A DNA stretch of 64,000 bases from Pseudogymnoascus destructans (Eukaryota; Ascomycota; Leotiomycetes; Thelebolales; Thelebolaceae). Shown one piece after another: positions 55,897-64,000 of the stretch. The stretch's first letter is position 1, and each line of letters starts with the position of its first letter. A program made the position numbers and the translations under genes. The DNA is taken from NCBI RefSeq assembly GCF_001641265.1, contig NW_020167535.1, forward strand, positions 620,001-684,000, given 5' to 3'. The notes below the pieces were generated by a model, which ran no database searches, was not told the DNA's origin, and saw only the letters and a list, made by a program, of their open reading frames with translations.

Positions 55897-58557
55897 ATGC
55901 GGGACAACTTTGTCCTCCCATCTCATCGTTTGGGTATGCAAGAAACAGCATCAACCAGCGGCATGAACGGCCCAAACGCCAGGACTGCCTCCCGCTTCCC
56001 CGGCCATGCCTCGAAACCATCCATTTCCGAGACGGGCTTCTCCCACGGCGCCTACAGCTCGAACCAGTTCTCTATGGGCGGATACGGCGATAGGCATCCG
56101 AACCGAGCAGCGAATATCCCCTCAATCAACACGCAACCGCTAGGGCAGAACGGGGCTGATGCCTCTACACCCGGGACCGCCTTCGACATGCAGTTCACAC
56201 CATTACTGCCGTCCCAGCTCCTCCTCGGAAGCCCCTTCCAACCGGGCTCTCCAGCCGCCTTTGCCAACCCGCAGTTCCAGAATTTTGCCAACTTCAGCCA
56301 GCAGCATAATTTACAGCAGCAGCAGCAGCAGCAAAACGGCATGAGCAGCCCCATCCAGGACCAAATGTCACCACAACTTTATCAGACCATTGTTTCGCCG
56401 TCGACTTATGGTGCTCCGCAGTTCTACGCCCCGCAGTCTCCAACCCAGGGATACGCTGCTCTGGGGAACCAGATGCAGTTACAGATGCAAATGCAGATGC
56501 AGATGCCGACTTCGCCGCAGCAAGCTCAGGGCATTGCGGCTGGAACGAGCAGGACCGTCTATCTTGGCAACATTCCCCCTGAGACGTCTGCTGAGGAGAT
56601 TTTGGGTCATGTGCGTAGTGGCCAAATTGAGTCCGTCAGACTCCTCCCGGACAAGAACTGCGCGTTCATCTCTTTCTTGGATGGTGCCTCTGCCACGCAC
56701 TTCCACTCGGATGCCATCTTGAAGAAACTGGCTATCCGTGGACAAGACATCAAGATCGGCTGGGGCAAGCCGTCCCAGGTCCCGACGTCTGTTGCACTCG
56801 CCGTGCAGCAGTCCGGCGCCTCGCGAAATGTTTACCTTGGTAATCTGTCGGAAGACATTACCGAGGATGAGCTCCGCGAGGACCTGGGCAAGTTCGGCCC
56901 CATCGATACAGTCAAGATTGTCCGTGAAAAGGCAATCGGATTTATTCACTTCCTGTCTATTGGAAATGCCATCAAGGCGGTCTCTCAGCTCCCGCAAGAG
57001 CCGAAGTGGCAGGCGCCTCGCAAGGTCTACTACGGAAAGGACCGCTGCGCGTACGTGTCCAAGACTCAGCAGCAGAACGCGGCGCAGTACCTTGGGATTG
57101 CTCCTGGTTATGCCCATGTCCTGAACGGCGCGGACCGTGACCTGATTTCCAACGCTCTGGCTCAGCAGTCTGTTGCGGCGGCCGCCGTGGCTACCACTGC
57201 CGGAGGCATCAACAACCTTGGAAACCGCACCGTCTACCTCGGCAACATCCACCCCGAGACCACCATCGAAGAGATCTGCAACGTCGTCCGTGGCGGACTC
57301 CTGCACCACATCCGCTACATCCCCGACAAGCACATCTGCTTCGTGACCTTCATCGACCCAACCTCCGCGGCCTCCTTCTACGCCCTCAGCAACCTCCAAG
57401 GCCTGATGATCCACAACCGCCGCCTCAAGATCGGGTGGGGCAAGCACTCCGGCGCCCTCCCCCCCGCCATCGCCCTCGCCGTCAGCGGCGGCGCCTCCCG
57501 CAACGTCTACGTCGGCAACCTCGACGAGTCATTCACCGAGGACCGCCTCCGTCAGGACTTCACCGAGTACGGCGATATCGAGCTCGTCAACACGCTGCGC
57601 GAGAAATCGTGCGCGTTTGTGAACTTTACGAATATCGCCAATGCTATTAAAGCTATCGAGGCTATTCGCGGGAAGGAGGATTACCGTCGCTTCAAGGTGA
57701 ACTTTGGGAAGGACCGCTGCGGGAACCCGCCACGCCAGCTGCAGCAGCAACCCCAACCAAGCCGCGCAGACGCCGTCAACCCCCCCCCCTCCGCAGGCCA
57801 CCAGAGTAACTCTCAAAACGGCTCCAGCCCAACCAACTCCCAAGCCCCTACCACCTCCTTCCAGCCCGCCCAAGTCAACACCGCTAGCGCTGTCCTCAAC
57901 GCTGGGTCTAATAACCCGCTTACCATGTACCTCAACCAGATGAGCCAGCAGCAGGCGGCGCAGCACGCGCAGCAGCAGCATCAGCAGAGTCTGGAGGGGG
58001 CGCAGGCGAGTTATCAGCAGCAGAGACAGCAGGCGCTTGTGCAGCAGATTTATGGGAATGGTGGGGGTGACGGCGGTGGTGGTGGGGGTGGGGATAATGG
58101 ACAGAATGGGCAGGCTGATGGATTGGGGATTCAAACTCAGCCCCATGGTGGACATCATCAACACTCTGCGTCTATCTCAAACGGCTACGCGGCGCCGACA
58201 TCGAGTTCCACGACTGTAGGCGGGCTCCTCGCCCCTTCTAACGCGCGAAGCCAGCACGCAAGGGCCGCATCATTGCCGTTCTTCGCTCAAGACGCCAACT
58301 CCACCTCCTCCTCCAACAGCCTTGGCGTCAACGGGGGCGGAAACCCCGGAAACGGGTCTGGACAAGGCTTCGCAGGCAGGGGACACGCTTATCAATCGTC
58401 CTTCTCGGGACTGGTTAGCGGGATGGGGGTGTTGGGGTTTGGTAATGGAGTTGGTGGAGGGATGGGTGTGGTTGGTGTAGTGGGAGGTGGAGGGGGGAAT
58501 TATGGACTTGCGCTCCAGGAGGGGGGGTTGAATGGATGGGCTGAGGAGGCTTCCTAG
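55897..58557 (+). CDS. MRN1: four-RRM RNA-binding protein, MRN1/Nrd1 family
   Basis: mRNA-binding regulator related to budding-yeast Mrn1 and fission-yeast Nrd1 (cell-cycle, sexual differentiation and mitochondrial mRNAs). Single exon, 886 aa. N-terminal Gln-rich region (two poly-Q/QM tracts) up to residue about 210. Four RRMs: TVYLGNIPPETSAEEIL (RRM1, about 220), NVYLGNLSEDITEDEL (RRM2, about 310), TVYLGNIHPETTIEEI (RRM3, about 445) and NVYVGNLDESFTEDRL (RRM4, about 535). They are arranged as two duplicated pairs: RRM1/RRM3 are followed by KIGWGK and RRM2/RRM4 by YGKDRC/FGKDRC. The C-terminus is Gln-, Ser- and Gly-rich. Start at 55897 is the first ATG of the frame; MQETAST a few codons later is an alternative. 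Confidence 0.92.
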   Translation: MRDNFVLPSHRLGMQETASTSGMNGPNARTASRFPGHASKPSISETGFSHGAYSSNQFSMGGYGDRHPNRAANIPSINTQPLGQNGADASTPGTAFDMQFTPLLPSQLLLGSPFQPGSPAAFANPQFQNFANFSQQHNLQQQQQQQNGMSSPIQDQMSPQLYQTIVSPSTYGAPQFYAPQSPTQGYAALGNQMQLQMQMQMQMPTSPQQAQGIAAGTSRTVYLGNIPPETSAEEILGHVRSGQIESVRLLPDKNCAFISFLDGASATHFHSDAILKKLAIRGQDIKIGWGKPSQVPTSVALAVQQSGASRNVYLGNLSEDITEDELREDLGKFGPIDTVKIVREKAIGFIHFLSIGNAIKAVSQLPQEPKWQAPRKVYYGKDRCAYVSKTQQQNAAQYLGIAPGYAHVLNGADRDLISNALAQQSVAAAAVATTAGGINNLGNRTVYLGNIHPETTIEEICNVVRGGLLHHIRYIPDKHICFVTFIDPTSAASFYALSNLQGLMIHNRRLKIGWGKHSGALPPAIALAVSGGASRNVYVGNLDESFTEDRLRQDFTEYGDIELVNTLREKSCAFVNFTNIANAIKAIEAIRGKEDYRRFKVNFGKDRCGNPPRQLQQQPQPSRADAVNPPPSAGHQSNSQNGSSPTNSQAPTTSFQPAQVNTASAVLNAGSNNPLTMYLNQMSQQQAAQHAQQQHQQSLEGAQASYQQQRQQALVQQIYGNGGGDGGGGGGGDNGQNGQADGLGIQTQPHGGHHQHSASISNGYAAPTSSSTTVGGLLAPSNARSQHARAASLPFFAQDANSTSSSNSLGVNGGGNPGNGSGQGFAGRGHAYQSSFSGLVSGMGVLGFGNGVGGGMGVVGVVGGGGGNYGLALQEGGLNGWAEEAS

Positions 58558-59314
58558 GGGGGTTTTCTTGGGCCGCGGTTCAGCTCTCTTTGTCCTGGGG
58601 TGTGACTGTCCTGTCACTTCCTCCTCCACCTGGCCCTCTTCATCCTGTGAAAGGAGAGGGGGAGTTGGGAGCTGGAATTTCGGATTTGCGGCGCGAGGAG
58701 AGATGTGCGCGTGTACCACCTTACTTTTACCTTTCTTTGCTTTGTTTTTACTGTTTTAATATCCTGCTGCTGCTATTTTTTACTTTTATTTTGGTCAACT
58801 TTGACCTATCACTGCTGCTCACTTGCTTACGGGCACCCCACTTTTTTTCGTTCGCCGTCTATCGTTTGGTTTCTGATTTTGGAATTCGGGCGCTCTTTTT
58901 TGCTTTTAGTTCTGCGTGTGATATCATCCCCTGTTTTTTAACCTTACTTTTTTTGTATTTGGAAGGGAGAGGTGGGAGAGGGTTTATGATCAATCTTACC
59001 TTTTTTGAGGGAACGACCTCTTTGTGTCCATTTTTTAGCAGCTGGGGATGGATGAGTGTGGAACGGGGGTGAGATATGGACGGATGGAGAGATATAATAC
59101 CATATAATAGAGCGACACCCGAGAGCCGGGGGATGTATGCGATAGGCAAGGGAATGGGATATCAGGGCGTAGGGATACACGTGGTATAGTTGGGGGTGGG
59201 ATAATGGGAAGGAACCTGGTTTTGAAGCATCACTATATCGTCTTTCATGATTTCCGTGTATGTATTATTGCGATTACGTATACTCGTACGAAGCTGAGCT
59301 GTGTAAAGCCACAC
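58558..59314. other. convergent 3' flanks of MRN1 and the VMA22-like gene
   Basis: About 760 bp, T-rich, probably MRN1 3'UTR. No gene supported. Confidence 0.5.
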
Positions 59315-60013
59315 TCACACCCCTCCTCCCCCCCCCTCCCGTCCCTTCCCAGCCTTGCGAGCGCGCTTCCGCGCTCGTCGCACCTGAACCTCGACAGCGC
59401 GCATCTTGACTTCGACCGCGGCTACCTGTACCATAACCCCCAGTGCCAGCATGGCTGAGGCCTGCGCTCCCCGCAAGGAGGGTGTCGGGAGGACGCCGAA
59501 CAAGTGCGGCAGCGGTGGTGGTGCCCGTCCCTCTGGCGTTGAGTGCGGGATTGTGTGTTTATGCGGGTGGTGGGCAGCATCGTCCGAGCAGGGAGCAGCA
59601 TGGGCTGCAGGGCGCTCAGTGCTGGAGGTGGGAGGGGGGGTGGGATGGATGGGGACGGGGAGGAGTGCGAATGTGTCGTCTCGGTGCGGGGTGTGTAGGC
59701 GGATGGTTGGGCGTAGTTTGGCGTTGGTGGTGGGTGTGTAGGCCATGTGGTGTGGTGTGGTGGAATTTGCGCGGGCGAGGGAGAGGGATGTCTGGGTTGT
59801 TGTTGGTGATGAGGGGAGGGGAGGGGGGTTGGTGATGAGGGGAGGAGAGGGGGGTTGGTGATGAGGGGAGGGGAGGGGGGGACGTACGGATGATTGAAGC
59901 GCTGTGAGTTTACTTCGCAGCGTGGTATATGTATGTAAGAGCTCGAGGTACGCCGTCAAGAGTGCGTCTATATCCGCCGTCCCGGCCGTGGTTGTGGTAG
60001 GTGTTGAGGCCAT
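59315..60013 (-). CDS. VMA22/CCDC115-like V-ATPase assembly factor
   Basis: ER-associated factor for assembly of the V0 sector of the vacuolar ATPase (weak family, hence no symbol). Exons 59888-60013 and 59315-59791 give 200 aa. The N-terminal helix DALLTAYLELLHTYTTLRSKL matches the Vma22/CCDC115 pattern (LL..YL.LL..Y..L). After the intron come SLARANS, a low-complexity stretch, and the family's C-terminal block LFGVLPTPSLRGAQASAM followed by a basic helix (VEVKMRAVEVQVRRARKR). The intron (59792-59887) consists of three copies of a 26/27-bp GATGAGGGGAGGGG-type repeat. Without splicing the frame stays open through Pro-rich sequence. Functional assignment moderate. Confidence 0.68.
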   Translation of the reverse strand: MASTPTTTTAGTADIDALLTAYLELLHTYTTLRSKLTALQSSVRPPLPSPHHQPPSPPLITNPPPLPSSPTTTQTSLSLARANSTTPHHMAYTPTTNAKLRPTIRLHTPHRDDTFALLPVPIHPTPPPTSSTERPAAHAAPCSDDAAHHPHKHTIPHSTPEGRAPPPLPHLFGVLPTPSLRGAQASAMLALGVMVQVAAVEVKMRAVEVQVRRARKRARKAGKGREGGGGGV

Positions 60014-60084
60014 GATGTCGTGTCTTTGGGTCTATCCGTCGTATATCGATACCTACCCACGTCACTTGCCACTAACCACTCCTG

Positions 60085-60290
60085 CAGCGCCAGCCAGCAC
60101 CTTCAACCACCAGCCAGCCAGCACCTTCAACCACCAGCCAGCACCACCCACAACCACCAGCCAGCACCACCCACAACCACCAGCCAGCAGGCTTCACCAC
60201 CCACAACCACCAGCCAGCAGGCTTCACCACCCACAACCACCAGCCAGCAGGCTTCAACCACCACCCACAACCACCACCCACCAAAACCCC
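60085..60290. repeat. CCACCAGCCAGCA.. minisatellite
   Basis: Nested repeats. The clearest is a 30-bp unit built from CCACCAGCCAGCAGGCTTCA and CCACCCACAA, present about three times (60177-60265), preceded by shorter versions lacking AGGCTT. Confidence 0.85.
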
Positions 60291-60363
60291 TTTTCAACCA
60301 CACGCACCCTCTTATGAAGTATCTGCAGTTATATGTATGGGTTATTGTGTAAGTAAGATAATC

Positions 60364-60495
60364 CATCCCCATCCCATCCCATCCCCATCCCATCCCCATC
60401 CCATCCCCATCCCATCCCCATCCCATCCCCATCCCATCCCCATCCCATCCCCATCCCATCCCCATCCCATCCCCATCCCATCCCCATCCCATCCC
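60364..60495. repeat. (CCCATCCCAT)n minisatellite
   Basis: Eleven or more CCCCATCCCAT units in a row, degenerating into CCCCACCCCCA on the right. Confidence 0.9.
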
Positions 60496-60832
60496 CACCC
60501 CCACCCCCATCCCATCCTCATCCCATCCCCCACCCCCAATCTTCACCTTTGTCCCTCTCCTCTTTCCCAAAATCCAAACCTCTTCTTTTTACCCTCTCCC
60601 TCTTCTCTTCCTTCTCTCCCTCTTCTCTTCTCTTCCTTCTCACCCTCACCCTCCCCTCACCCTCACCCTCCCCTCACCTCTCCACCTCTCCACCTCCCCA
60701 CCTCCCCACCTTCGCTTCCACCCGGCTAACACACCCACGCTACTCCCTCGCCCCAAACCTTGCGCCAATCCCCAAGCTCACCCACCTCCTTGTCGTCAGA
60801 AACAGATAGACCATCAGCAATCAAGCAATCAA

Positions 60833-61010
60833 GCAACCCAGCAACCCAGCAACCCAGCAACCCAGCAACCCAGCAACCCAGCAACCCAGCAATCAAGAAC
60901 CCATCAACCCATCAACCCATCAACCCATCAACCCATCAACCCATCAACCCATCAACCCATCAACCCAGCAATCAAGCAGCCAAGCAGCCAAGCAGCCAAG
61001 CAGCCAAGCA
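60833..61010. repeat. three successive 8-bp satellites
   Basis: (GCAACCCA)n to about 60890, then (AACCCATC)n from about 60898 to 60966, then (AAGCAGCC)n to about 61010. Unit length is 8 bp throughout while the unit sequence changes stepwise. Confidence 0.9.
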
Positions 61011-61435
61011 AAGCCCCGTTCCTTCCTTCAAAACGTCTCGCCCTTGACCCGTGTTCCTGTCCCTTCGAAACAATCTTTCTTCTCCAACCACCACAACCAA
61101 CCTCCACAACCAACCTCCACCACAAACTTCCACCAACCTCCACCACAAACTTCCACCAACCTCCACCAACCTCCCCAATCAACGCAATCACAACATCCCG
61201 ATTCCAACTCGACCCCGCGACCTACCTACCTCCCACAATTCAATCCGCAACACCGCATCCACGCTTCCACGCATCCACACTTCCACTCTTCCACTCTTCA
61301 CTCTTCCACACCTCCAACCAGCACAACCCACACCCTCACAACTCGTCAAGGCAGCTCGCTCTCTTCGCCCCTGCTGCTGAGGTTACCACACCACGCCCAC
61401 GCAGTTTCCAACTACTCCCTCTCCAAGTCGCAGAA

Positions 61436-62321
61436 ATGGTTGTTGCTACGATTAAGTGAGTTGAATTGACCTCGTCTGTCTCACTGGCCCACCCGGCTGG
61501 CCCACCCACCTGGTGCGACCTGGGATCTAGATATCCTTGGAGTGAGTTTTGTTTGCTGACCTTATGCTTCTTTTCTTCCTCGTAGGTGTGTTGTGGTTGG
61601 CGATGGTGCTGTGGGAAAGACTTGTCTTTTGATCTCGTATACCACCAACAAGTTCCCTTCGGAATATGTCCCTACCGTCTTCGATAACTATGCTGTCACT
61701 GTCATGTAAGTCCCCCCTCCCCCCATTCCAAACACATCCACATCCACATCCACAAACAAACAAACAACACCAACTAACCTCCCCCCCCCCAAGGATCGGC
61801 GACGAGCCCTACACCCTCGGCCTCTTCGACACCGCCGGCCAAGAAGACTACGACCGTCTCCGACCCCTCTCCTACCCCCAAACCGACGTCTTCCTCGTCT
61901 GCTTCTCCGTCACCTCCCCCGCCTCCTTCGAGAATGTGCGCGAAAAGTGGTTTCCCGAGGTGCACCACCACTGCCCCGGCGTCCCCTGCCTCATCGTCGG
62001 CACACAGACCGATCTGCGCGACGACTCCAGCGTGCGCGAGAAGCTGCAGAAGCAGAAGATGAGCCCGGTTAGGAGGGAGGATGGAGAGAGGATGGCGAAG
62101 GAGTTGGGCGCGATTAAGTATGTGGAGTGCTCGGCGCTGACGCAGTATAAGTTGAAGGATGTGTTTGATGAGGTGTGTATATCCCTGTGGTCTTTGAAAG
62201 GATCCATGTTTGTCTGTTTGCTTGGTTTGGCGCATGTGTGCTGACAATCTCACAGGCTATCGTGGCTGCTCTCGAGCCACCTGCCCCGAAGAAGAAGCAT
62301 GGGAAGTGCTTGGTCCTGTAG
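61436..62321 (+). CDS. CDC42: CDC42, Rho-family GTPase
   Basis: Master regulator of polarity and hyphal growth at the plasma membrane. Four exons (61436-61455, 61586-61705, 61794-62172, 62256-62321) give 194 aa with correct phases; exon 1 codes only MVVATI plus part of K. Motifs: P-loop GDGAVGKT, switch I YVPTVFDNYAVTV, switch II DTAGQEDYDRLRPLSYPQTD, TQTD (guanine specificity, the Rho-family form of NKxD), SAL, polybasic PKKKHGK and CAAX box CLVL (geranylgeranylation predicted). The NYAVTVMIGDEPYTLGLFD segment separates it from Rac and Rho1. Intron 3 has a clear CTAACCT branch point before a C run. Long repeat-rich leader upstream. Confidence 0.97.
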
Positions 62322-64000
62322 ATGACCTGGATTGTATATCCCCGACCCGGTTTTCGCTCATGTACTCAGCGTGGACTCCGATCGACAAATTCCAGGCTTT
62401 CCGAACCGCATTTTCGACCCTCAGCGCGCCTTCAACTTTGACGTCATTGCCACCCAGAGCAAGTCTTGTCTAGTTCAGTCCTGCACATCCGACGATCGCG
62501 ATACCTTTGTTTCTCCATCTTGCAGTCGGCATAAGAGCACCAAAAGTTTGTCTTGCGAAATGAACAACCACGGAATCGACCAGGAGGAGCGACAAATCTT
62601 GGCTGAAAACAGGCCAAATGGGAAAACCAGGAAACAGGAGGGGATTGCCTTTCATCTTCTTCTTCTTCACATCTTTTTTTTCTTATGTGTTTTCGGTGTG
62701 GTGTGTGATACCGCGTGTTTTATTTTTTGCTAGGCGTAACGATTAGGGACTACTCCGTTTTTTTAAGTATTCTGTCTGGGAAAGCGACAAAGACAGTGAC
62801 AGACATGAGAGTATGTGAGAGAGTATGGGAGAATATGGGCGAGTATGAGAGACAGTATGGTGAGAGAAATAAGGGGAGAAGTAAGGAGAGAATGGGAATG
62901 AATCAAGATTATTTGAACAAAACAATATCTTTGCTCACTTTGCTTTTTTCTTCTGATTGTCTTCTCTTGGTATTGTTCCTTTGTTGGGTGGTGGCCGGTG
63001 AGTAGGGGGCGTGGGAGTGGCTGTCGTCGTGAGGCGGCATGCTTGAGTGTGAGTGATGTCGACTTGGATGTGCCTGCTGCACATTCCCTTCCCATTCCTT
63101 GGTGATATAAATCACTCCCCTTGACGAATTCCCTTTTATCCCTAGTCTGTGAGTGTGCGTCTTCTCTTGCAAGTGCCGGCCGCAAGTGCGTGGCTCCATC
63201 GATGCCGAAGGGTGTATGGGGCGAGGTATGCCATCAAACTGCCTCCTGGGCGGGTTTCTTTGTATGGGAGGCGACGGCCGTTGTAGGTTTGCTTCTTGAG
63301 TAGGAAGCTGGATTTGCTATATCAACCCATCTGTGCTCGTGCTGTGCTGTGGATTTGATATGCGTGTTGGTAGGTCGTCCTGTTTCGTATATGTCAGGAG
63401 GTGTGATATGAGGATCGCCAGCGGCTTTCCTGGAGGGGGTTCCTGTCAGTTCTGTATAAAAGGGAGTCTGGTGCTTGATATGCTGGATCGACTGGTGATA
63501 ATGCTGTGAGTGTTCATAGTTTGCTGTGCAGTGCTGTTGGTGATACCTGCATCAAGTTGAAGTCAGTATATCAAACCCGCAACCTTGCTTCAAAATTAGG
63601 ATGAATGCGTGGGAGTCCACCCAGTCCCTCTCTGTCAGTCCGTGTAACTGATCCAGTGAGTAGTCTCGCAGCTTGAGATCACCGTGAGAGTCCGCGAAGA
63701 AGAATGTCTTTGATTCGAGTGGAAATATATGTAAGAACCCGCCCTCCTTCTGTATGACATCGACAAGAAAGCCTTCATGGCGATGAGTTGTGTTTCCAGT
63801 CCACCCTCCCCCCTCCTTTGTTTTTTTCCTTTGTCCCCCCTCCCCTCCTCGCCGCCGCGTGACCCCGAAAACGACGTCGTCAGGCCGGTAAGGTGTCGAC
63901 GACTCAGCGAGTTTTGCTGAGTCGTCGATGCCCTCGCCCTAACGGGGCGCCTTTGACCCCTCCTCACCCCTTTTCCTTCCTCGTTGGCGGCAATGGAGTC
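62322..64000. other. CDC42 3' flank and terminal intergenic region
   Basis: About 1.7 kb with no gene I can support. The open frames present (up to 140 codons) overlap on both strands and have no domain or convincing splice pattern. A (GAGAGTATG)-like stretch lies near 62805-62860 and a hairpin at 63896-63928. Confidence 0.5.
63896..63928. other. 13-bp perfect inverted repeat (hairpin)
   Basis: TCGACGACTCAGC, 7-nt spacer GAGTTTT, then GCTGAGTCGTCGA. Perfect 13-bp stem. Could be a dimeric factor site (GACTCA cores) or an RNA hairpin; nothing decides between them here. Confidence 0.55.

Larger units (their letters stand above)
60014..61435. promoter_or_regulatory. minisatellite-rich divergent region between VMA22-like gene and CDC42
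   Basis: About 1.4 kb almost free of unique sequence: CCAGCCAGCA.. repeats (60085-60290), CCCATCCCAT repeats (60364-60495), pyrimidine tract (60540-60715) and 8-bp arrays (60833-61010), then a C/A-rich leader to the CDC42 ATG. Probably includes the CDC42 5'UTR. No coding region supported. Confidence 0.55.

Noticed and set aside
60127..60570. Gly/Met/Trp-rich open frame on the minus strand
   Set aside because: Antisense of CCCCATCCCAT repeats; repeat periodicity only.
1..64000. tRNA or rRNA genes
   Set aside because: No segment with a GGTTCGAATCC-type B box and matching A box was recognised by eye; a tRNAscan run would be decisive.

Overview
The window looks like nuclear DNA of a filamentous ascomycete (Pezizomycotina). 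Most genes carry one to four short introns (about 50-110 nt) with GTATGT/GTAAGT donors and CTAAC-type branch sites. Genes lie on both strands with short intergenic gaps and no operons. The gene set (BRCT-WGR PARP, AlkB-GRF protein, Rco1, ERMES Mdm34, four-RRM Mrn1) is that of a filamentous ascomycete rather than a yeast. The order or genus cannot be fixed from the sequence alone. About 35 kb is ordinary housekeeping DNA. Dead transposons, transporter relics and unusually abundant minisatellites fill much of the rest.

Layout. 1-4.4 kb: an MFS organic-anion transporter cut by the window edge, then two transporter relics (a methionine-permease-like gene with its middle deleted, and the last two helices of an allantoate-permease-type MFS protein). 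4.4-15 kb: F-box protein, PARP, AlkB-like dioxygenase divergent from the helicase HAS1, and an epoxide hydrolase behind a duplicated promoter. 15-21.3 kb: ALG8, an ERGIC-53/Emp47-type cargo lectin and the SWR1 subunit VPS72. 21.3-24.6 kb: gene-poor, with an E-box palindrome and large pyrimidine-rich satellites. 24.6-41 kb: JSN1-type PUF protein, RCO1, the divergent 60S-biogenesis pair NOC3/NIP7, and MDM34.

41-46.1 kb is a transposon island. A pogo/Fot1-type DNA transposon (41166-44377, TA target duplication, 20-bp terminal repeats) is riddled with stop codons of the kind made by repeat-induced point mutation. It is itself interrupted by two LTR-like insertions, each flanked by a perfect 5-bp duplication (ATAAG and TATAT). 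A second, CENP-B-like pogo relic lies beside it, followed by an A-rich simple repeat. Without the two insertions the first element would be about 1.8 kb, a normal full length for the family.

46.6-62.3 kb: IPK1, DNA ligase I (CDC9) divergent from cytosolic asparaginyl-tRNA synthetase (with a Gcn4/CpcA-type site between them), a 167-bp MITE with perfect 24-bp inverted ends, the four-RRM protein MRN1, a VMA22-like V-ATPase assembly factor, and CDC42 behind a minisatellite-filled leader. The last 1.7 kb has no gene I can support.

Functional threads: DNA repair and replication (PARP, AlkB-like, DNA ligase I), chromatin (VPS72, RCO1), ribosome biogenesis (HAS1, NOC3, NIP7), secretory glycoprotein handling (ALG8, lectin, VMA22) and post-transcriptional control (JSN1, MRN1). 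Three conserved genes (VPS72, JSN1, IPK1) each lose frame at a C or G run, and each is repaired by one extra base. This points to homopolymer under-calling in the assembly rather than three independent null alleles. I saw no new defence or biosynthetic system. The most distinctive content is the nested transposon structure, the MITE, the possible internal promoter of RCO1 and the homopolymer pattern.
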